Assembly: GCF_020166435.1 (NCBI RefSeq)
Contig: NZ_JAINZP010000010.1
Coordinates: forward strand, 1-64,000
Source: Pectobacterium versatile
Lineage (GTDB): Bacteria > Pseudomonadota > Gammaproteobacteria > Enterobacterales > Enterobacteriaceae
DNA length: 64,000 nucleotides
Direction of reading: 5' to 3'
The translations under genes and the position numbers were made by a program. Below, piece after piece: positions 32,400 through 43,523 of the stretch (its first letter is position 1; the number at the start of each line of letters is the position of its first letter). The notes under the pieces were generated by a model that saw only the letters and a list, made by a program, of their open reading frames with translations, made no database searches and had not been told where the DNA came from.

Positions 32400-33647
32400 T
32401 TACAGCAAATTCAAGCGTTCTTTTTCCGCCAGCTTGGCGTCTTCTGCATGGCACACGGCGGCGATGAATATCACGTCCGTCGAGGAATTCACCGCGGTTT
32501 CTGCCGAGTCCTGCAAAACGCCGATGATGAAGCCAACCGCAACCACCTGCATGGCGATATCATTGGAGATACCAAACATGCTGCATGCCAGCGGAATCAG
32601 TAACAGTGACCCGCCCGCTACGCCTGATGCACCACAGGCACACAGTGAAGCGACGACGCTGAGCAACAGCGCGGTCGGCACGTCAATCTGAATACCCAGC
32701 GTATGTGCGGCGGCGAGCGTCAGCACCGTGATAGTAATTGCTGCGCCCGCCATATTGATGGTTGCGCCCAGCGGGATGGCGACAGAATAGGTGTCTTCAT
32801 CCAGATTCAGCTTGCGGCACAGTTCCATATTCACCGGAATGTTGGCGGCAGAGCTGCGGGTAAAGAAGGCTGTCACACCGCTCTCACGCAGGCAGCGCAG
32901 CACCAGCGGATAAGGGTTGCTGCGAATCTTCCAGTAGACGATCAGTGGGTTGACCGCCAGCGCGACCAGCAGCATGCCGCCGATGAGCACCATCAGCAGA
33001 TGGGCATAGCCCCACAGTGCGCCGAAGCCCGTTTCCGCCAGCGTTGAGGCGACCAGACCGAAAATCCCCAGCGGTGCGAAACGGATCACCACGCGAACGA
33101 TCGAGGTAACTGCGTTGGAGGCATCAGTAATCAGGCTCTTTGTACTGTCCGAACCGCGACGGAACGCAATGCCCAGCCCAATGGCCCAAACCAGAATGCC
33201 GATGTAATTTGCATTCAGCAGCGCATGAATCGGGTTGGCAATGACGCTCATCAACAGCCCCTCCAGCACTTCGACAATGCCTGATGGCGGCGTGATGTCG
33301 TTGGCCTGGGCGTTGAGCGTCAGCGTAGAAGGGAAAAGAACACTTAGCACGACGGCAATCAGCGCTGCCGAGAAAGTGCCGATAAGGTAGAGAAACAGGA
33401 CAGGGCGGATATTGGTTTTCTGCCCTTGCTGGTGGTTAGCGATAGACGCCATGACCAGCACTAATACCAGAATGGGGGCGACGGCTTTCAATGCGCCGAC
33501 GAACAGCGTTCCCAATAAGCCCGCCGCCAGCGCAGCCTGCGTGGACAGTGAAGCCAGAATAATACCAGCCGCAAGCCCCAGAAGAATCTGTTTAACCAGG
33601 CTGCCGTGAGTAATGTACTGCAAAAAACGAGAGTGTTGAGTTTCCAT
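32400..33647 (-). CDS. sstT: Serine/threonine:Na+ symporter SstT
   Basis: 415-residue DAACS (glutamate transporter) family symporter for L-serine and L-threonine. Family features: the [21 protein letters not shown] region, the [24 protein letters not shown] hairpin block and the helix-8 motif [16 protein letters not shown]. Length is as in E. coli. It is convergent with ygjV. Confidence 0.95.
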   Translation of the reverse strand: METQHSRFLQYITHGSLVKQILLGLAAGIILASLSTQAALAAGLLGTLFVGALKAVAPILVLVLVMASIANHQQGQKTNIRPVLFLYLIGTFSAALIAVVLSVLFPSTLTLNAQANDITPPSGIVEVLEGLLMSVIANPIHALLNANYIGILVWAIGLGIAFRRGSDSTKSLITDASNAVTSIVRVVIRFAPLGIFGLVASTLAETGFGALWGYAHLLMVLIGGMLLVALAVNPLIVYWKIRSNPYPLVLRCLRESGVTAFFTRSSAANIPVNMELCRKLNLDEDTYSVAIPLGATINMAGAAITITVLTLAAAHTLGIQIDVPTALLLSVVASLCACGASGVAGGSLLLIPLACSMFGISNDIAMQVVAVGFIIGVLQDSAETAVNSSTDVIFIAAVCHAEDAKLAEKERLNLL

Positions 33648-33996
33648 AGTTTTGCCGATGTAACTGTTCCGCTAAGTGGTTGTCTGTACGGATATGACAC
33701 CTCTGGCATGTGCTGGGCGACTTTGTTATTTCCGTAACTAAATGTGTTTGCGTGTATCAGTATATGAAAAATTTTTTTTGAGAAAAGCGGCGATGTGGTT
33801 TTTTATGACGGACATCCTTGTCCGTCACCCTACGGGCCGTTGCTATGCAACGTTGAAAAACGCTCCCGACGTTTTTTATGACGTAGCGCTGATTTTCGCG
33901 TAGGGCGTGTGTCGAAACGCGTGAATGTAGAAAGCATTAATGGGAAAACGTCTCCGCACAGCTGAAGCCGTGCGGAGAGGAGGCAAGAGAAAAGGA
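33648..33996. other. sstT-alx gap with palindromic repeat sequence
   Basis: 349 bp without a gene. At 33808-33827, GACGGACATCCTTGTCCGTC is a perfect inverted repeat with a 4-nt loop. From about 33806 to 33895 the sequence (CCCTACGGGCCGTTGC, ACGCTCCCGACGTTTTTTATGACG) looks like another palindromic intergenic repeat, distinct at its ends from the family near 2226. A hairpin TCTCCGCAC/GTGCGGAGA at 33951-33978 probably terminates alx. Confidence 0.55.
33951..33978 (-). terminator. Probable alx terminator
   Basis: TCTCCGCAC and GTGCGGAGA form a 9-bp stem with a 10-nt loop; on the minus strand CGTTTTCCC follows. It lies about 20 bp after the alx stop. Confidence 0.6.
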
Positions 33997-34950
33997 TTAA
34001 CGCTCGGCGCGTTTGTTCACCCAGACGTTGATCAGCATGGTGATGACCAGAATGCTGGCAACGACACCCAGAGAAATCGCTACTGGAATATGGAAAATGT
34101 CGATGAGCATCATCTTGGTACCAATAAAGATCAGGATAACGGCCAAACCATATTTCAACAGGGAGAAACGTTCAGCCACGCCAGCCAGCAGGAAGTACAT
34201 CGCACGCAAGCCCAGAATAGCGAACAGGTTCGACGTCAGCACGATAAAGGGATCGGTCGTGACGGCGAAAATAGCTGGGATACTGTCTACGGCGAAAATC
34301 ACGTCGCTGATTTCAACCATAATCAGCACCAGAAACAGCGGTGTGGCATACAGGATGCCGTTACGACGGACGAAGAATTTGTCATTCTCAATGCTATCCG
34401 TCATACGCAGACGGCTACGCAGCCAGCGCACCAGCGGTTTGTCACCGATCGCCCCATCACCTTCTTTAGCCAACGCCATTTTAAGGCCGGTGAACAGTAG
34501 GAACGCGCCGAACACGTAAAGTAGCCACTGGAATTGCGTGACGAGCCAACTGCCACCAAACACCATCAGCGTTCTGAGAACGATGGCACCCAACACACCG
34601 TAAATCAGCACGCGACGTTGGTATTGTGGGGGAACAGCGAAGTAGCCGAACAGCATCAGCCAGACGAAGACGTTATCGACGGCGAGGGCTTTCTCGATCA
34701 AATAACCGGTCAGGAAGGCCAGTGACTGCGCGTTAGCAACTTCGCGACCTAATGTGCTGTCCAGATACCACCAGAAACCGGCGTTGAACAGCAGAGAGAG
34801 CGTGACCCAGATGATAGACCAGACGGCAGCCTGTCTGAACGTCATTACCGTCGACCCTTTTCGCCCTTGATAGAGTAGGTCGATGGCCAGCATCACTATA
34901 ACAATGGCAGCGAAGCTGCCCCATAACCATGGCGTGCCGATGGTGTGCAT
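33997..34950 (-). CDS. alx: TerC/Alx-family membrane protein (Mn2+ efflux)
   Basis: 317-residue TerC-family membrane protein; E. coli Alx (321 residues) is induced at high pH and by manganese and helps export Mn2+. Conserved acidic membrane motifs [14 protein letters not shown] and [19 protein letters not shown] are present. The frame is open to 35052, but the ATG at 34950 ([10 protein letters not shown]) matches Alx and follows TTAAGGATCTTGCT. A riboswitch and terminator precede it. Confidence 0.95.
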   Translation of the reverse strand: MHTIGTPWLWGSFAAIVIVMLAIDLLYQGRKGSTVMTFRQAAVWSIIWVTLSLLFNAGFWWYLDSTLGREVANAQSLAFLTGYLIEKALAVDNVFVWLMLFGYFAVPPQYQRRVLIYGVLGAIVLRTLMVFGGSWLVTQFQWLLYVFGAFLLFTGLKMALAKEGDGAIGDKPLVRWLRSRLRMTDSIENDKFFVRRNGILYATPLFLVLIMVEISDVIFAVDSIPAIFAVTTDPFIVLTSNLFAILGLRAMYFLLAGVAERFSLLKYGLAVILIFIGTKMMLIDIFHIPVAISLGVVASILVITMLINVWVNKRAER

Positions 34951-34969
34951 AGCAAGATCCTTAAATAGA

Positions 34970-35004
34970 AACAAAAACGGCCAACATCGGAAGGACGCTG
35001 GCCG
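34970..35004 (-). terminator. Intrinsic terminator inside the alx leader
   Basis: On the minus strand CGGCCA...TGGCCG closes a loop and is followed by TTTTTGTTT, 20 bp before the alx start. It sits between the riboswitch aptamer and the ribosome binding site, so it is a candidate expression platform. Confidence 0.7.
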
Positions 35005-35025
35005 CTTGTTATTAAAGCTGCAAAT

Positions 35026-35172
35026 GCACCTCGCCTTCCGGCAAGGTCTCACTTACAACATTAATGAAACTGTTTCATTAAGAATGAAGCTTTTCATCAA
35101 AGTTGCCCAGTAACCGGATGCGGTACGCATCGTAATGACGATTAGCTGGCGGAAAAGTTACTCCCCTTTGCC
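35026..35172 (-). ncRNA. yybP-ykoY (Mn2+/pH) riboswitch, alx leader (PRE/SraF)
   Basis: On the minus strand the leader holds AAAGGGGAGTAAC near its 5' end and GACCTTGCCGGAAGGCGAGGT near its 3' end, conserved elements of the yybP-ykoY aptamer. Between them are paired segments such as ATCGTCATTACGAT. In E. coli the equivalent leader (PRE, also detected as sRNA SraF) turns on alx translation at high pH and binds Mn2+. Boundaries are approximate. Confidence 0.82.
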
Positions 35173-35223
35173 TGACTGAAGATAGGTGAAAAGACGATCC
35201 TGGTCAAATAATTATCGCGTTAT

Positions 35224-36222
35224 TCACTCTGCATTTCCCAGCGTGGCAGAATCGGCTGGGAATACCACACCCGTTTGGCGGCGAATTTCCGTCAGCAGTC
35301 CGGCGACGGTGCGTGAGCGCGCCAGTTCCGCATGGTTAATGTTGTTATTGTTCACCAGCGTGGCAAAGACTTCAGCTTCGTACAGCATGCTGTTGATATG
35401 CTGTGGCTGGCTGAGATCCACCTGCTTGCCTTCACGCGGAATGAATTTCACGTTATGGCATTCGGACACTTTTTCAATCACCAGCGAACCGTCTTCCCCT
35501 TGAATTTCGCTAGGAATAGCGGAGTGGCTGACTTTGGAGTGGACGATGGTCACATCGAAATCGCCGTAATTCAGGATGATGCTGCCATGTGCGTCGACGC
35601 CGCTTTCCAGCAGTGTCGCACTGGCCTGCGTGGTGCACGGTTCGCCCCACAGCGCTACGGCGAAGGCCAGACAGTAGTAGCCGATATCCATGATGGAACC
35701 GTTGGAGAACGTCGGATTGAACGTGTTGGGATTCTCACCTGCCAGATAGCGCGGGTAGCGCGAGGAATACTGGCAGTAACTCAGCACCACTTTACGCAAC
35801 CTGCCGACTTTCGGCAGTGCCTGCTGTACCACGCTAAAGTTGGGTAGGCTGGCGGTTTTGAACGCCTCAAACAGCACAACTTGATTTTCTCTGGCGCAGG
35901 CTATCATTTGTTCGACTTCATAGCGGTTGGAAGCCAGTGGTTTTTCACAGATGACGTGCTTACCGTGACTCAGGAAAAGCAGCGCCTGTTCGCAGTGCAG
36001 TGAGTTAGGGCTGGCCAGATAGACGGCGTCGATAAGATCGGATTTCGCCATGGCTTCCAGAGAATCAAATAGCGTATCCACCATATAATCGGCTTGAAAC
36101 GGCTGCGCTTTTTCTACCGTTCGGGAATAGATGGCGGTGAGCTTCAACTTACCGGTTTCATGGGCGGCATCAACAAACTGACGGGTGATCCAACTGGTTC
36201 CTACAATAGCGAAGCGAATCAT
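35224..36222 (-). CDS. ygjR: Gfo/Idh/MocA-family oxidoreductase YgjR
   Basis: 332-residue NAD(P)-dependent oxidoreductase of unknown substrate. Rossmann N-terminus MIRFAIVGTSWITRQFV, the EKPLASN signature lysine region, and the C-terminal alpha/beta domain. The ATG at 36222 matches the E. coli protein; an upstream ATG at 36246 is less likely. It lies upstream of alx and is divergent from rlmG, as in E. coli but without ygjP and ygjQ between them. Confidence 0.92.
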   Translation of the reverse strand: MIRFAIVGTSWITRQFVDAAHETGKLKLTAIYSRTVEKAQPFQADYMVDTLFDSLEAMAKSDLIDAVYLASPNSLHCEQALLFLSHGKHVICEKPLASNRYEVEQMIACARENQVVLFEAFKTASLPNFSVVQQALPKVGRLRKVVLSYCQYSSRYPRYLAGENPNTFNPTFSNGSIMDIGYYCLAFAVALWGEPCTTQASATLLESGVDAHGSIILNYGDFDVTIVHSKVSHSAIPSEIQGEDGSLVIEKVSECHNVKFIPREGKQVDLSQPQHINSMLYEAEVFATLVNNNNINHAELARSRTVAGLLTEIRRQTGVVFPADSATLGNAE

Positions 36223-36384
36223 AAGCGTTTGGTATCCTGAAAGCATTCATGCATGACTATGCAGATTATCACGGTGAAATGACAAGGCAACGTCAATCAT
36301 TTCCCATTCCGGCAGAGAAAAGCATTTACTGACGGGCTATTTTAAGGGATAAACAGCGCAAATTTTATGATGCAGGAGAGGCTA

Positions 36385-37524
36385 ATGAGCCAACTCGAAT
36401 TGGAAACGTGCAACCTGACGTTGGTGCGTTACCCTCAGGTCGCTGAAAACTCGGCGCTACAGGCGTGGGATGCCGCAGATGAATATCTGCTGCGTGAACT
36501 GGCTAGCATGGAAATCGCGCCGGGCCCGCGCCTGATTTTCAATGATACGTTTGGTGCGCTGGCCTGCGGTTTACAGGCGCAATCGCCCGTCAGTATCAGT
36601 GACTCTTATCTCAGCCAACTGGCGACGCGACATAATCTGGAACTGAACGGTTATGATGCCGATGCGGTAACGTTGTTGGATAGCATGGCGGATCTACCCG
36701 CTGCGCCCGCGCTGGTGGTGATAAAAATACCGAAAACGATCGCGCTGCTGGAACACCAGTTGAGAATGTTGCGTAAGGTCGTTACGCCGCAAACGCGCAT
36801 CATCGCCGGGGCGAAAGCTCGGGATATTCATACTTCTACACTGCAACTGTTTGAACGCGTGATGGGGCCGACGAAAACCTCGCTGGCCTGGAAAAAGGCG
36901 CGTCTGGTTCACTGTGAGTGGGCGGAACTAAAAGTCAGTGAGCAGTCACTTACTACTGAGTGGGAGCTGGATGGTTACGGTTATCGCATTCAAAATCATG
37001 CTAACGTGTATTCGCGTAATGGGTTGGATATCGGCGCCCGTTTCTTTATGCAGCATTTGCCGGAACAGATAGACGGTAAGATCATCGATCTCGGCTGTGG
37101 TAACGGCGTTATTGGGCTGGCGGCGCTGGAAGCCAACCCAGAAGCCACTGTCGGCTTCTTTGATGAATCCTACATGGCGGTGGCATCAAGCCAGATCAAC
37201 GTTGAAGTTAACCGCCCGCAGGATATTGAGCGCTGTAGCTTCGTGGTGAACCACGGATTGTCTCGCGTGAGGCGCGATACGTTGCAGGCGGTGCTGTGTA
37301 ATCCCCCCTTCCATCAACAGCAGGCTGTGACTGATGAAATCGCCTGGCAGATGTTTATGGATGCCCGCCGCTGCCTTCAGGTTGGCGGAGAACTGCGCAT
37401 TGTGGGGAATCGCCATCTGGATTATTTCCACAAGTTGAAGCGTCTATTCGGTAATTGTGAAACCCTCGCCAGCAACACGAAGTTCGCTGTACTGCGTGCG
37501 GTTAAAACGGGATCGTCCCGCTAA
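36385..37524 (+). CDS. rlmG: 23S rRNA m2G1835 methyltransferase RlmG
   Basis: 379-residue AdoMet-dependent methyltransferase modifying G1835 of 23S rRNA. N-terminal degenerate methyltransferase-like domain, then a C-terminal catalytic domain with [16 protein letters not shown] (motif I) and the amino-methylating NPPFHQ motif. An ATG at 36367 is in frame upstream; the ATG at 36385 follows AGGAGAGGCTA and fits the family. Confidence 0.95.
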   Translation: MSQLELETCNLTLVRYPQVAENSALQAWDAADEYLLRELASMEIAPGPRLIFNDTFGALACGLQAQSPVSISDSYLSQLATRHNLELNGYDADAVTLLDSMADLPAAPALVVIKIPKTIALLEHQLRMLRKVVTPQTRIIAGAKARDIHTSTLQLFERVMGPTKTSLAWKKARLVHCEWAELKVSEQSLTTEWELDGYGYRIQNHANVYSRNGLDIGARFFMQHLPEQIDGKIIDLGCGNGVIGLAALEANPEATVGFFDESYMAVASSQINVEVNRPQDIERCSFVVNHGLSRVRRDTLQAVLCNPPFHQQQAVTDEIAWQMFMDARRCLQVGGELRIVGNRHLDYFHKLKRLFGNCETLASNTKFAVLRAVKTGSSR

Positions 37525-37536
37525 GCTGAATTTGTC

Positions 37537-37809
37537 TATACCCTAAATAATTCGAGTTTCAGGCAGGCGGCAAGCGAAGGACAAATTCGTCGGGAACGAA
37601 TTTGACCAGCCAACGGCTGGCCTCCGGTGAGAGACAGGATGTCTCTCATTTAATCCCGATGAGCTTACTCAGGTAAGTGATTCGGGTGACAAATCTGCCG
37701 GGAGCAGATTTGAACGCTGCTCGCAGCGGCCCCGACGGGGCGAGGCTCATGGATGAGCCGAGTAACGAGCGCAGCCAACGCATATGCAACTTGAAGTATG
37801 ACGGGTATA
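37537..37809. repeat. Interspersed intergenic repeat, copy 3 (inverted)
   Basis: About 270 bp between the convergent rlmG and fadH ends, filling nearly the whole gap. It is in the opposite orientation to copy 1, beginning TATACCCTAAATAATTCGAG and ending CTTGAAGTATGACGGGTATA. The distal half matches the copy 1 interior (GATGAGCCGAGTAACGAGCG, CCCCGACGGGG). The proximal half has an extra palindromic block (ACAAATTCGTCGGGAACGAA, GAGAGACAGGATGTCTCTC) absent from copy 1. Confidence 0.8.
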
Positions 37810-37811
37810 AA

Positions 37812-39914
<2,103 letters not shown>

Positions 39915-40081
39915 CTAGCGGTAATTGAGGGAATTGTGAAATTTATGTTTATTTATTGTGATTGATGTCATTGCGAATCTCGGGGAGAAGCGCGTGTAGA
40001 CAAGGGGTCGTGTGCTGGAGTGTTTGTTGTCAGGGGCGTGTCACATTATAATCCGCGAGTTTATTGGGCAAAGGTATCGTT

Positions 40082-40378
40082 ATGCGGGTGGAAGAGTTGG
40101 AATATCGGCTGAATAGTGCGCTTCAGGCGTTAGAGCAAAGCGTTCAGCGGCAGCAGCAGATGTGGCGGCAGGAACATCAGTCCCTTCAGCAGCAATTACT
40201 TCAGGCAAAAGAGCGTGACGCTTACCTTTGTACGCAGATTGAACGGCTCTCTGCGCAGCTGAGCGCGATGGATAGTTCGCCGGAGCGCAATCCGCTGATT
40301 CAGAAAATGAAAGCCATTCATGCCCATCTTGATGTGTTGGCACAAGAGGCCACCGCCTTTAGGCGTTCACTTCGGTAA
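40082..40378 (+). CDS. Small coiled-coil protein of unknown function
   Basis: 98-residue Gln-rich helical protein (MRVEELEYRLNSALQALEQS, repeated QQQ and heptad-like spacing), with no signal peptide or membrane segment. The ATG at 40082 follows AAAGGTATCGTT; a GTG-type start at 40064 is possible. No family could be assigned with confidence. It is divergent from fadH and stands alone before spy. Confidence 0.65.
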   Translation: MRVEELEYRLNSALQALEQSVQRQQQMWRQEHQSLQQQLLQAKERDAYLCTQIERLSAQLSAMDSSPERNPLIQKMKAIHAHLDVLAQEATAFRRSLR

Positions 40379-40605
40379 TTGCACCGCAGTATTACTATGA
40401 TGCGTCGTTAACACCCTATTTCGTTAACGTAATGCTTCCGCTTCCTTACACAATTTCTCCTCATTCTCCATAATTGCCGCAAATGTGGAGCCGACACTTG
40501 CAGAGATTTACCCTTGCTCTAATTAACTGAAGGTGTCGGGCCTATACTTTGTCTCGTAGCACGGCACTCGCCGTCGACAAGTCAATTCAGAGAGAGGAAT
40601 AGAAT

Positions 40606-41094
40606 ATGCGTAAACTCACTGCAATGCTGGTTGCTTCTTCTTTAGCATTGGGCGCGGCAGGTATCGCGCATGCTAGTGATGCCCCGAAAGGTCCTGGCCC
40701 GGAACACAAGATGATGATGAAAGAGGGTCGGGAGCATCGTGGCATGATGGGGCCGGATGCGATGTTTAAGGAGCTGAATTTGACGGAAGCGCAGAAGCAG
40801 CAAATTAAAGACATCATGAAAGATTCCCGCGAGAAAATGCACAAAGCGATGCAGGATGACCGCCGCGATATGCATAGCCTGGTCGCCTCCGATACGTTTG
40901 ATGCCGCAAAAGCACAGGCACAGTTGGATAAAGCCGACGCCGCGCACAAGGCCAGAATGCTTAACGGACTGGAAACCAAAAACAAAATTTACAACGTTCT
41001 GACGCCAGAACAGAAGAAGCAGTACAACGACAACTTTGAAAAGCGACTGACTCAACCGCAAAAACCTGACGGCAAGCCCGTTCCTGCGGAATAA
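40606..41094 (+). CDS. spy: Periplasmic chaperone Spy
   Basis: 162 residues; ATP-independent periplasmic chaperone of the CpxP/Spy family, the same length class as E. coli Spy. Signal peptide MRKLTAMLVASSLALGAAG..AHA, Met- and His-rich N-terminal mature region, and two LTxxQ motifs (LNLTEAQKQQ and VLTPEQKKQY). E. coli spy is under Cpx and Bae envelope-stress control. The ribosome binding site is AGAGAGGAATAGAAT. Confidence 0.93.
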   Translation: MRKLTAMLVASSLALGAAGIAHASDAPKGPGPEHKMMMKEGREHRGMMGPDAMFKELNLTEAQKQQIKDIMKDSREKMHKAMQDDRRDMHSLVASDTFDAAKAQAQLDKADAAHKARMLNGLETKNKIYNVLTPEQKKQYNDNFEKRLTQPQKPDGKPVPAE

Positions 41095-41143
41095 CTCGTT
41101 ATTTCATGAATCGGCGCGATAGCTAAAATACCCAAGTCAGTAG

Positions 41144-41200
41144 ACCACCGGATTGACGTATTACCTCACGGGTAATGCTTCGGTCCGGTGGTTTTTTTAT
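41144..41200 (+). terminator. Terminator after spy
   Basis: A long hairpin: ACCACCGGA with TCCGGTGGT enclosing GTATTACC/GGGTAATGC, followed by TTTTTTTATTTATTTT. Confidence 0.9.
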
Positions 41201-41303
41201 TTATTTTCCCTCTCCCATCACACTGTGAGTAGGGAAATGATTAATGCTATTCTCACGCGGAGAGCGCAGATGAAATGATCGGACAGTGGGCGGTAAAGGA
41301 CAG

Positions 41304-42773
41304 ATGAATCACGATTTGACGTTGAAAACGATAAAATTCATGCCGTTTCTGTTTCTGACCACCCTGATAGTGAGTTGTCTGGGATTTCGGTTTCGGGTGT
41401 TGGATGAGCTATCGCTGTTTTGGCCTGCCAACATTCTGGTTTTTTGCCTCATGATTAGTTTCAGAGCCAGAAAAGGGACGATAAAAGGTAAAACGCTCTC
41501 TATCTGTATCGGTTTTTTGGTGGGTTATGCCGCGATGCTGTCGGCCGCGTTACTGATGGACAATAACTCACCGTTAAAAACCAAGGTGTTGTTATGTTTG
41601 TGCAATATAGTCTTTGTGGTGACGGCCTGGTGTGCCTTTTGCCTGCTGTGTCGGTTTACCGGAAAGTGGTCGACCTTTGAGAAATTCAGCAAATATTACG
41701 TCTATATTATTTTCGCTTCGACGTTTGTTGGCGCGTTCTTATCCGGCGTGGCATATGGGTTCTATGCGTATGTCTATGATACGGGGAACCGCTATGCCGA
41801 GTTTATGGACTGGTTCAGCGAGCAACTGGGAACCGGCATTATCCTCGCGTTCTTTTTCCTGCGCGGTAAAGACATCCTGCGGGCGCTACGGAATATTCCG
41901 CTGTGCCCTAAGAATATCAGAGAAAATATCTTTCCCTTTCTGGTCTTCATCATTTTCTTATTAGTTAGCCTGTTTTTTCTTGATGCCAGCCTGATTACGC
42001 TGTCCGTTATTCCACTCACGCTGTGTGCGTTCAATTACTCTTTCCCGATCATGTCGCTGCTCTGTGCGATTACTGGCGTAATACTGAATTATCTCTATAT
42101 TAATCAGGTCGGTATACTCATCGATTCGAACTCCGAAGCGTACATTAATTCGTTTCTGACCACGGCGCGGCTAAATATCGCGATGCTAATTATGGCGATG
42201 TTAAGCGTCTCTCATTTTGTCTCGATGAACCGGCGACTGATTAAAATCATTGAAAGCGGCAGCCGGAAGGATGCGCTCACCAATACTTTCAATCGTCGGG
42301 CGTTTCTCAGCATGTTGAATGGGAAGCAGAATGCGCCGGGGTATAAGAAAAAGTGCCAATTAACGCTGCTCTTTCTGGATATCGATTATTTTAAGCAGGT
42401 CAACGATACCTACGGCCATGCCTGCGGTGATGAACTGATCGCCAGCTTTGCCCGTATGCTGAGCACCGCTATTCGGCCGAGCGACATTCTTTGCCGCTGG
42501 GGTGGTGAAGAGTTTGTCATTGCGGCTTATGACCTGACGGCGGAGCAATCTGAAGCGATGGCCGAAGCGCTGCGACATCTTACGGAATCCACGGCGCTTA
42601 TGCTGTCCGATGGGCGGGAAATCCATTTTACGACCAGTATTGGTGTTGCCGTGTTTGCCCAGTATGAGGGCGGTAATATTTACGATCTGATCGGGCTGGC
42701 GGACGAGCAGCTATATAAAGCGAAGGCGCAGGGGCGTAATCGTGTCTGCATGCGTCTGGTCGAGGAGGCTTAA
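41304..42773 (+). CDS. Membrane diguanylate cyclase (MASE1-like + GGDEF)
   Basis: 489 residues. About eight to nine hydrophobic segments (residues ~10-315) resemble a MASE1 sensor (LSLFWPANILVFCLMI). A GGDEF domain follows from about 325: DALTNTFNRRAF, the active WGGEEF motif and an upstream RxxD inhibitory site (RPSDILCRWGGEEF). It should make cyclic di-GMP with product inhibition. The ATG at 41304 follows GTAAAGGACAG; a GTG at 41286 is an alternative. Monocistronic; signal unknown. Confidence 0.9.
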   Translation: MNHDLTLKTIKFMPFLFLTTLIVSCLGFRFRVLDELSLFWPANILVFCLMISFRARKGTIKGKTLSICIGFLVGYAAMLSAALLMDNNSPLKTKVLLCLCNIVFVVTAWCAFCLLCRFTGKWSTFEKFSKYYVYIIFASTFVGAFLSGVAYGFYAYVYDTGNRYAEFMDWFSEQLGTGIILAFFFLRGKDILRALRNIPLCPKNIRENIFPFLVFIIFLLVSLFFLDASLITLSVIPLTLCAFNYSFPIMSLLCAITGVILNYLYINQVGILIDSNSEAYINSFLTTARLNIAMLIMAMLSVSHFVSMNRRLIKIIESGSRKDALTNTFNRRAFLSMLNGKQNAPGYKKKCQLTLLFLDIDYFKQVNDTYGHACGDELIASFARMLSTAIRPSDILCRWGGEEFVIAAYDLTAEQSEAMAEALRHLTESTALMLSDGREIHFTTSIGVAVFAQYEGGNIYDLIGLADEQLYKAKAQGRNRVCMRLVEEA

Positions 42774-42844
42774 ATCTTCCCTTGACCTTCCCCTTACTGG
42801 AATGTTTACCCTCAAAACGTACTGTGACTGATTGAGGGGTTGTG

Positions 42845-43204
42845 ATGAAGAACGTCCATTTGTTATTAACGGCAGCGTTGCTGGTTCCGTTTCTCTCGTT
42901 TGCGGCCGACAGCGCGCATAGCGGCCATGGTTCTGCAAACGACGCGTCGTCCTCCCAGCAGGTGTATAAGAAAGGGATGGATGCGATGCATAGCGAGATG
43001 ATGGAAGGGATGCAGTCCAGCGACCCTGATATTGCCTTCGCCAAAGGGATGATTGCCCACCACCGTGGCGCGATTGATATGGCGAAGACGGAACTGCAAT
43101 ACGGCAAAGATCCGGAATTGCGCAAGCTGGCGGAAGAGATTATTAAAGCTCAACAGCCAGAGATCGACCAAATGGAAGCCTGGCTGAAGAAGCTGGGCAA
43201 ATAG
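42845..43204 (+). CDS. Secreted DUF305 protein (CopM-like)
   Basis: 119-residue protein with a signal peptide (LLLTAALLVPFLSFA) and a DUF305 four-helix domain. His- and Met-rich motifs SAHSGHGS, AMHSEMMEGM and MIAHHRGAIDMAK suggest periplasmic metal (copper or silver) binding, as shown for cyanobacterial CopM; metal choice is inferred. The start ATG at 42845 follows GAGGGGTTGTG. It stands alone between the diguanylate cyclase and bglF. Confidence 0.85.
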   Translation: MKNVHLLLTAALLVPFLSFAADSAHSGHGSANDASSSQQVYKKGMDAMHSEMMEGMQSSDPDIAFAKGMIAHHRGAIDMAKTELQYGKDPELRKLAEEIIKAQQPEIDQMEAWLKKLGK

Positions 43205-43294
43205 TCAATTTTCCGATGGCACTTCTTCTGAGAGGCGTCATTTTGCTTTTATCACGCCGTGAATTGGGCGGCTTTGCCTGATTGGTAAAAATTT

Positions 43295-43310
43295 AGTGAC
43301 TGTTTTCACA
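43295..43310 (+). promoter_or_regulatory. CRP site upstream of bglF
   Basis: AGTGACTGTTTTCACA matches TGTGA-N6-TCACA at 9 of 10 positions. It lies about 55 bp before the RNA antiterminator element. Confidence 0.72.
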
Positions 43311-43363
43311 GAATAAAACGTGGAGATAGCTTTCTCTGCGTTAACTTGTTAGAAAACAGGAAA

Positions 43364-43393
43364 GGACGTCACCAGAATCTTCTGGGCGAGACC
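43364..43393 (+). promoter_or_regulatory. Ribonucleic antiterminator (RAT) in the bglF leader
   Basis: GGACGTCACCAGAATCTTCTGGGCGAGACC follows the BglG/LicT-family RAT pattern (GGA..GT.AC....GGC.A.ACC). Its last three bases are the start of the following terminator stem, so the two structures are mutually exclusive. A very similar element precedes bglA at 54711-54743. Confidence 0.75.
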
Positions 43394-43439
43394 TGGATAA
43401 AGCAGCGTATAGCACGCTGCTTTATCCAGGTTTTTTTTT
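43391..43439 (+). terminator. Leader terminator before bglF
   Basis: A perfect 17-bp stem (ACCTGGATAAAGCAGCG with CGCTGCTTTATCCAGGT) and a T9 tract, 85 bp upstream of the bglF start. It should stop transcription unless antiterminated. Confidence 0.92.
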
Positions 43440-43523
43440 GCTTATTTTCCAGTTGGCCAGAGGACAACAAACGGGATGACGTGTATCAGGCAGTTGCAGC
43501 CATTGACGAAACGGGAAGTCATT

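Noticed and set aside
33940-34519. Long frames on the plus strand opposite alx
   Set aside because: Antisense shadows of a well-conserved TerC-family gene, with no protein family features.
43476-43523. Upstream extension of bglF to 43476
   Set aside because: The added residues are not conserved in EIIB domains; the ATG at 43524 starts the normal MNSKVLAES sequence.
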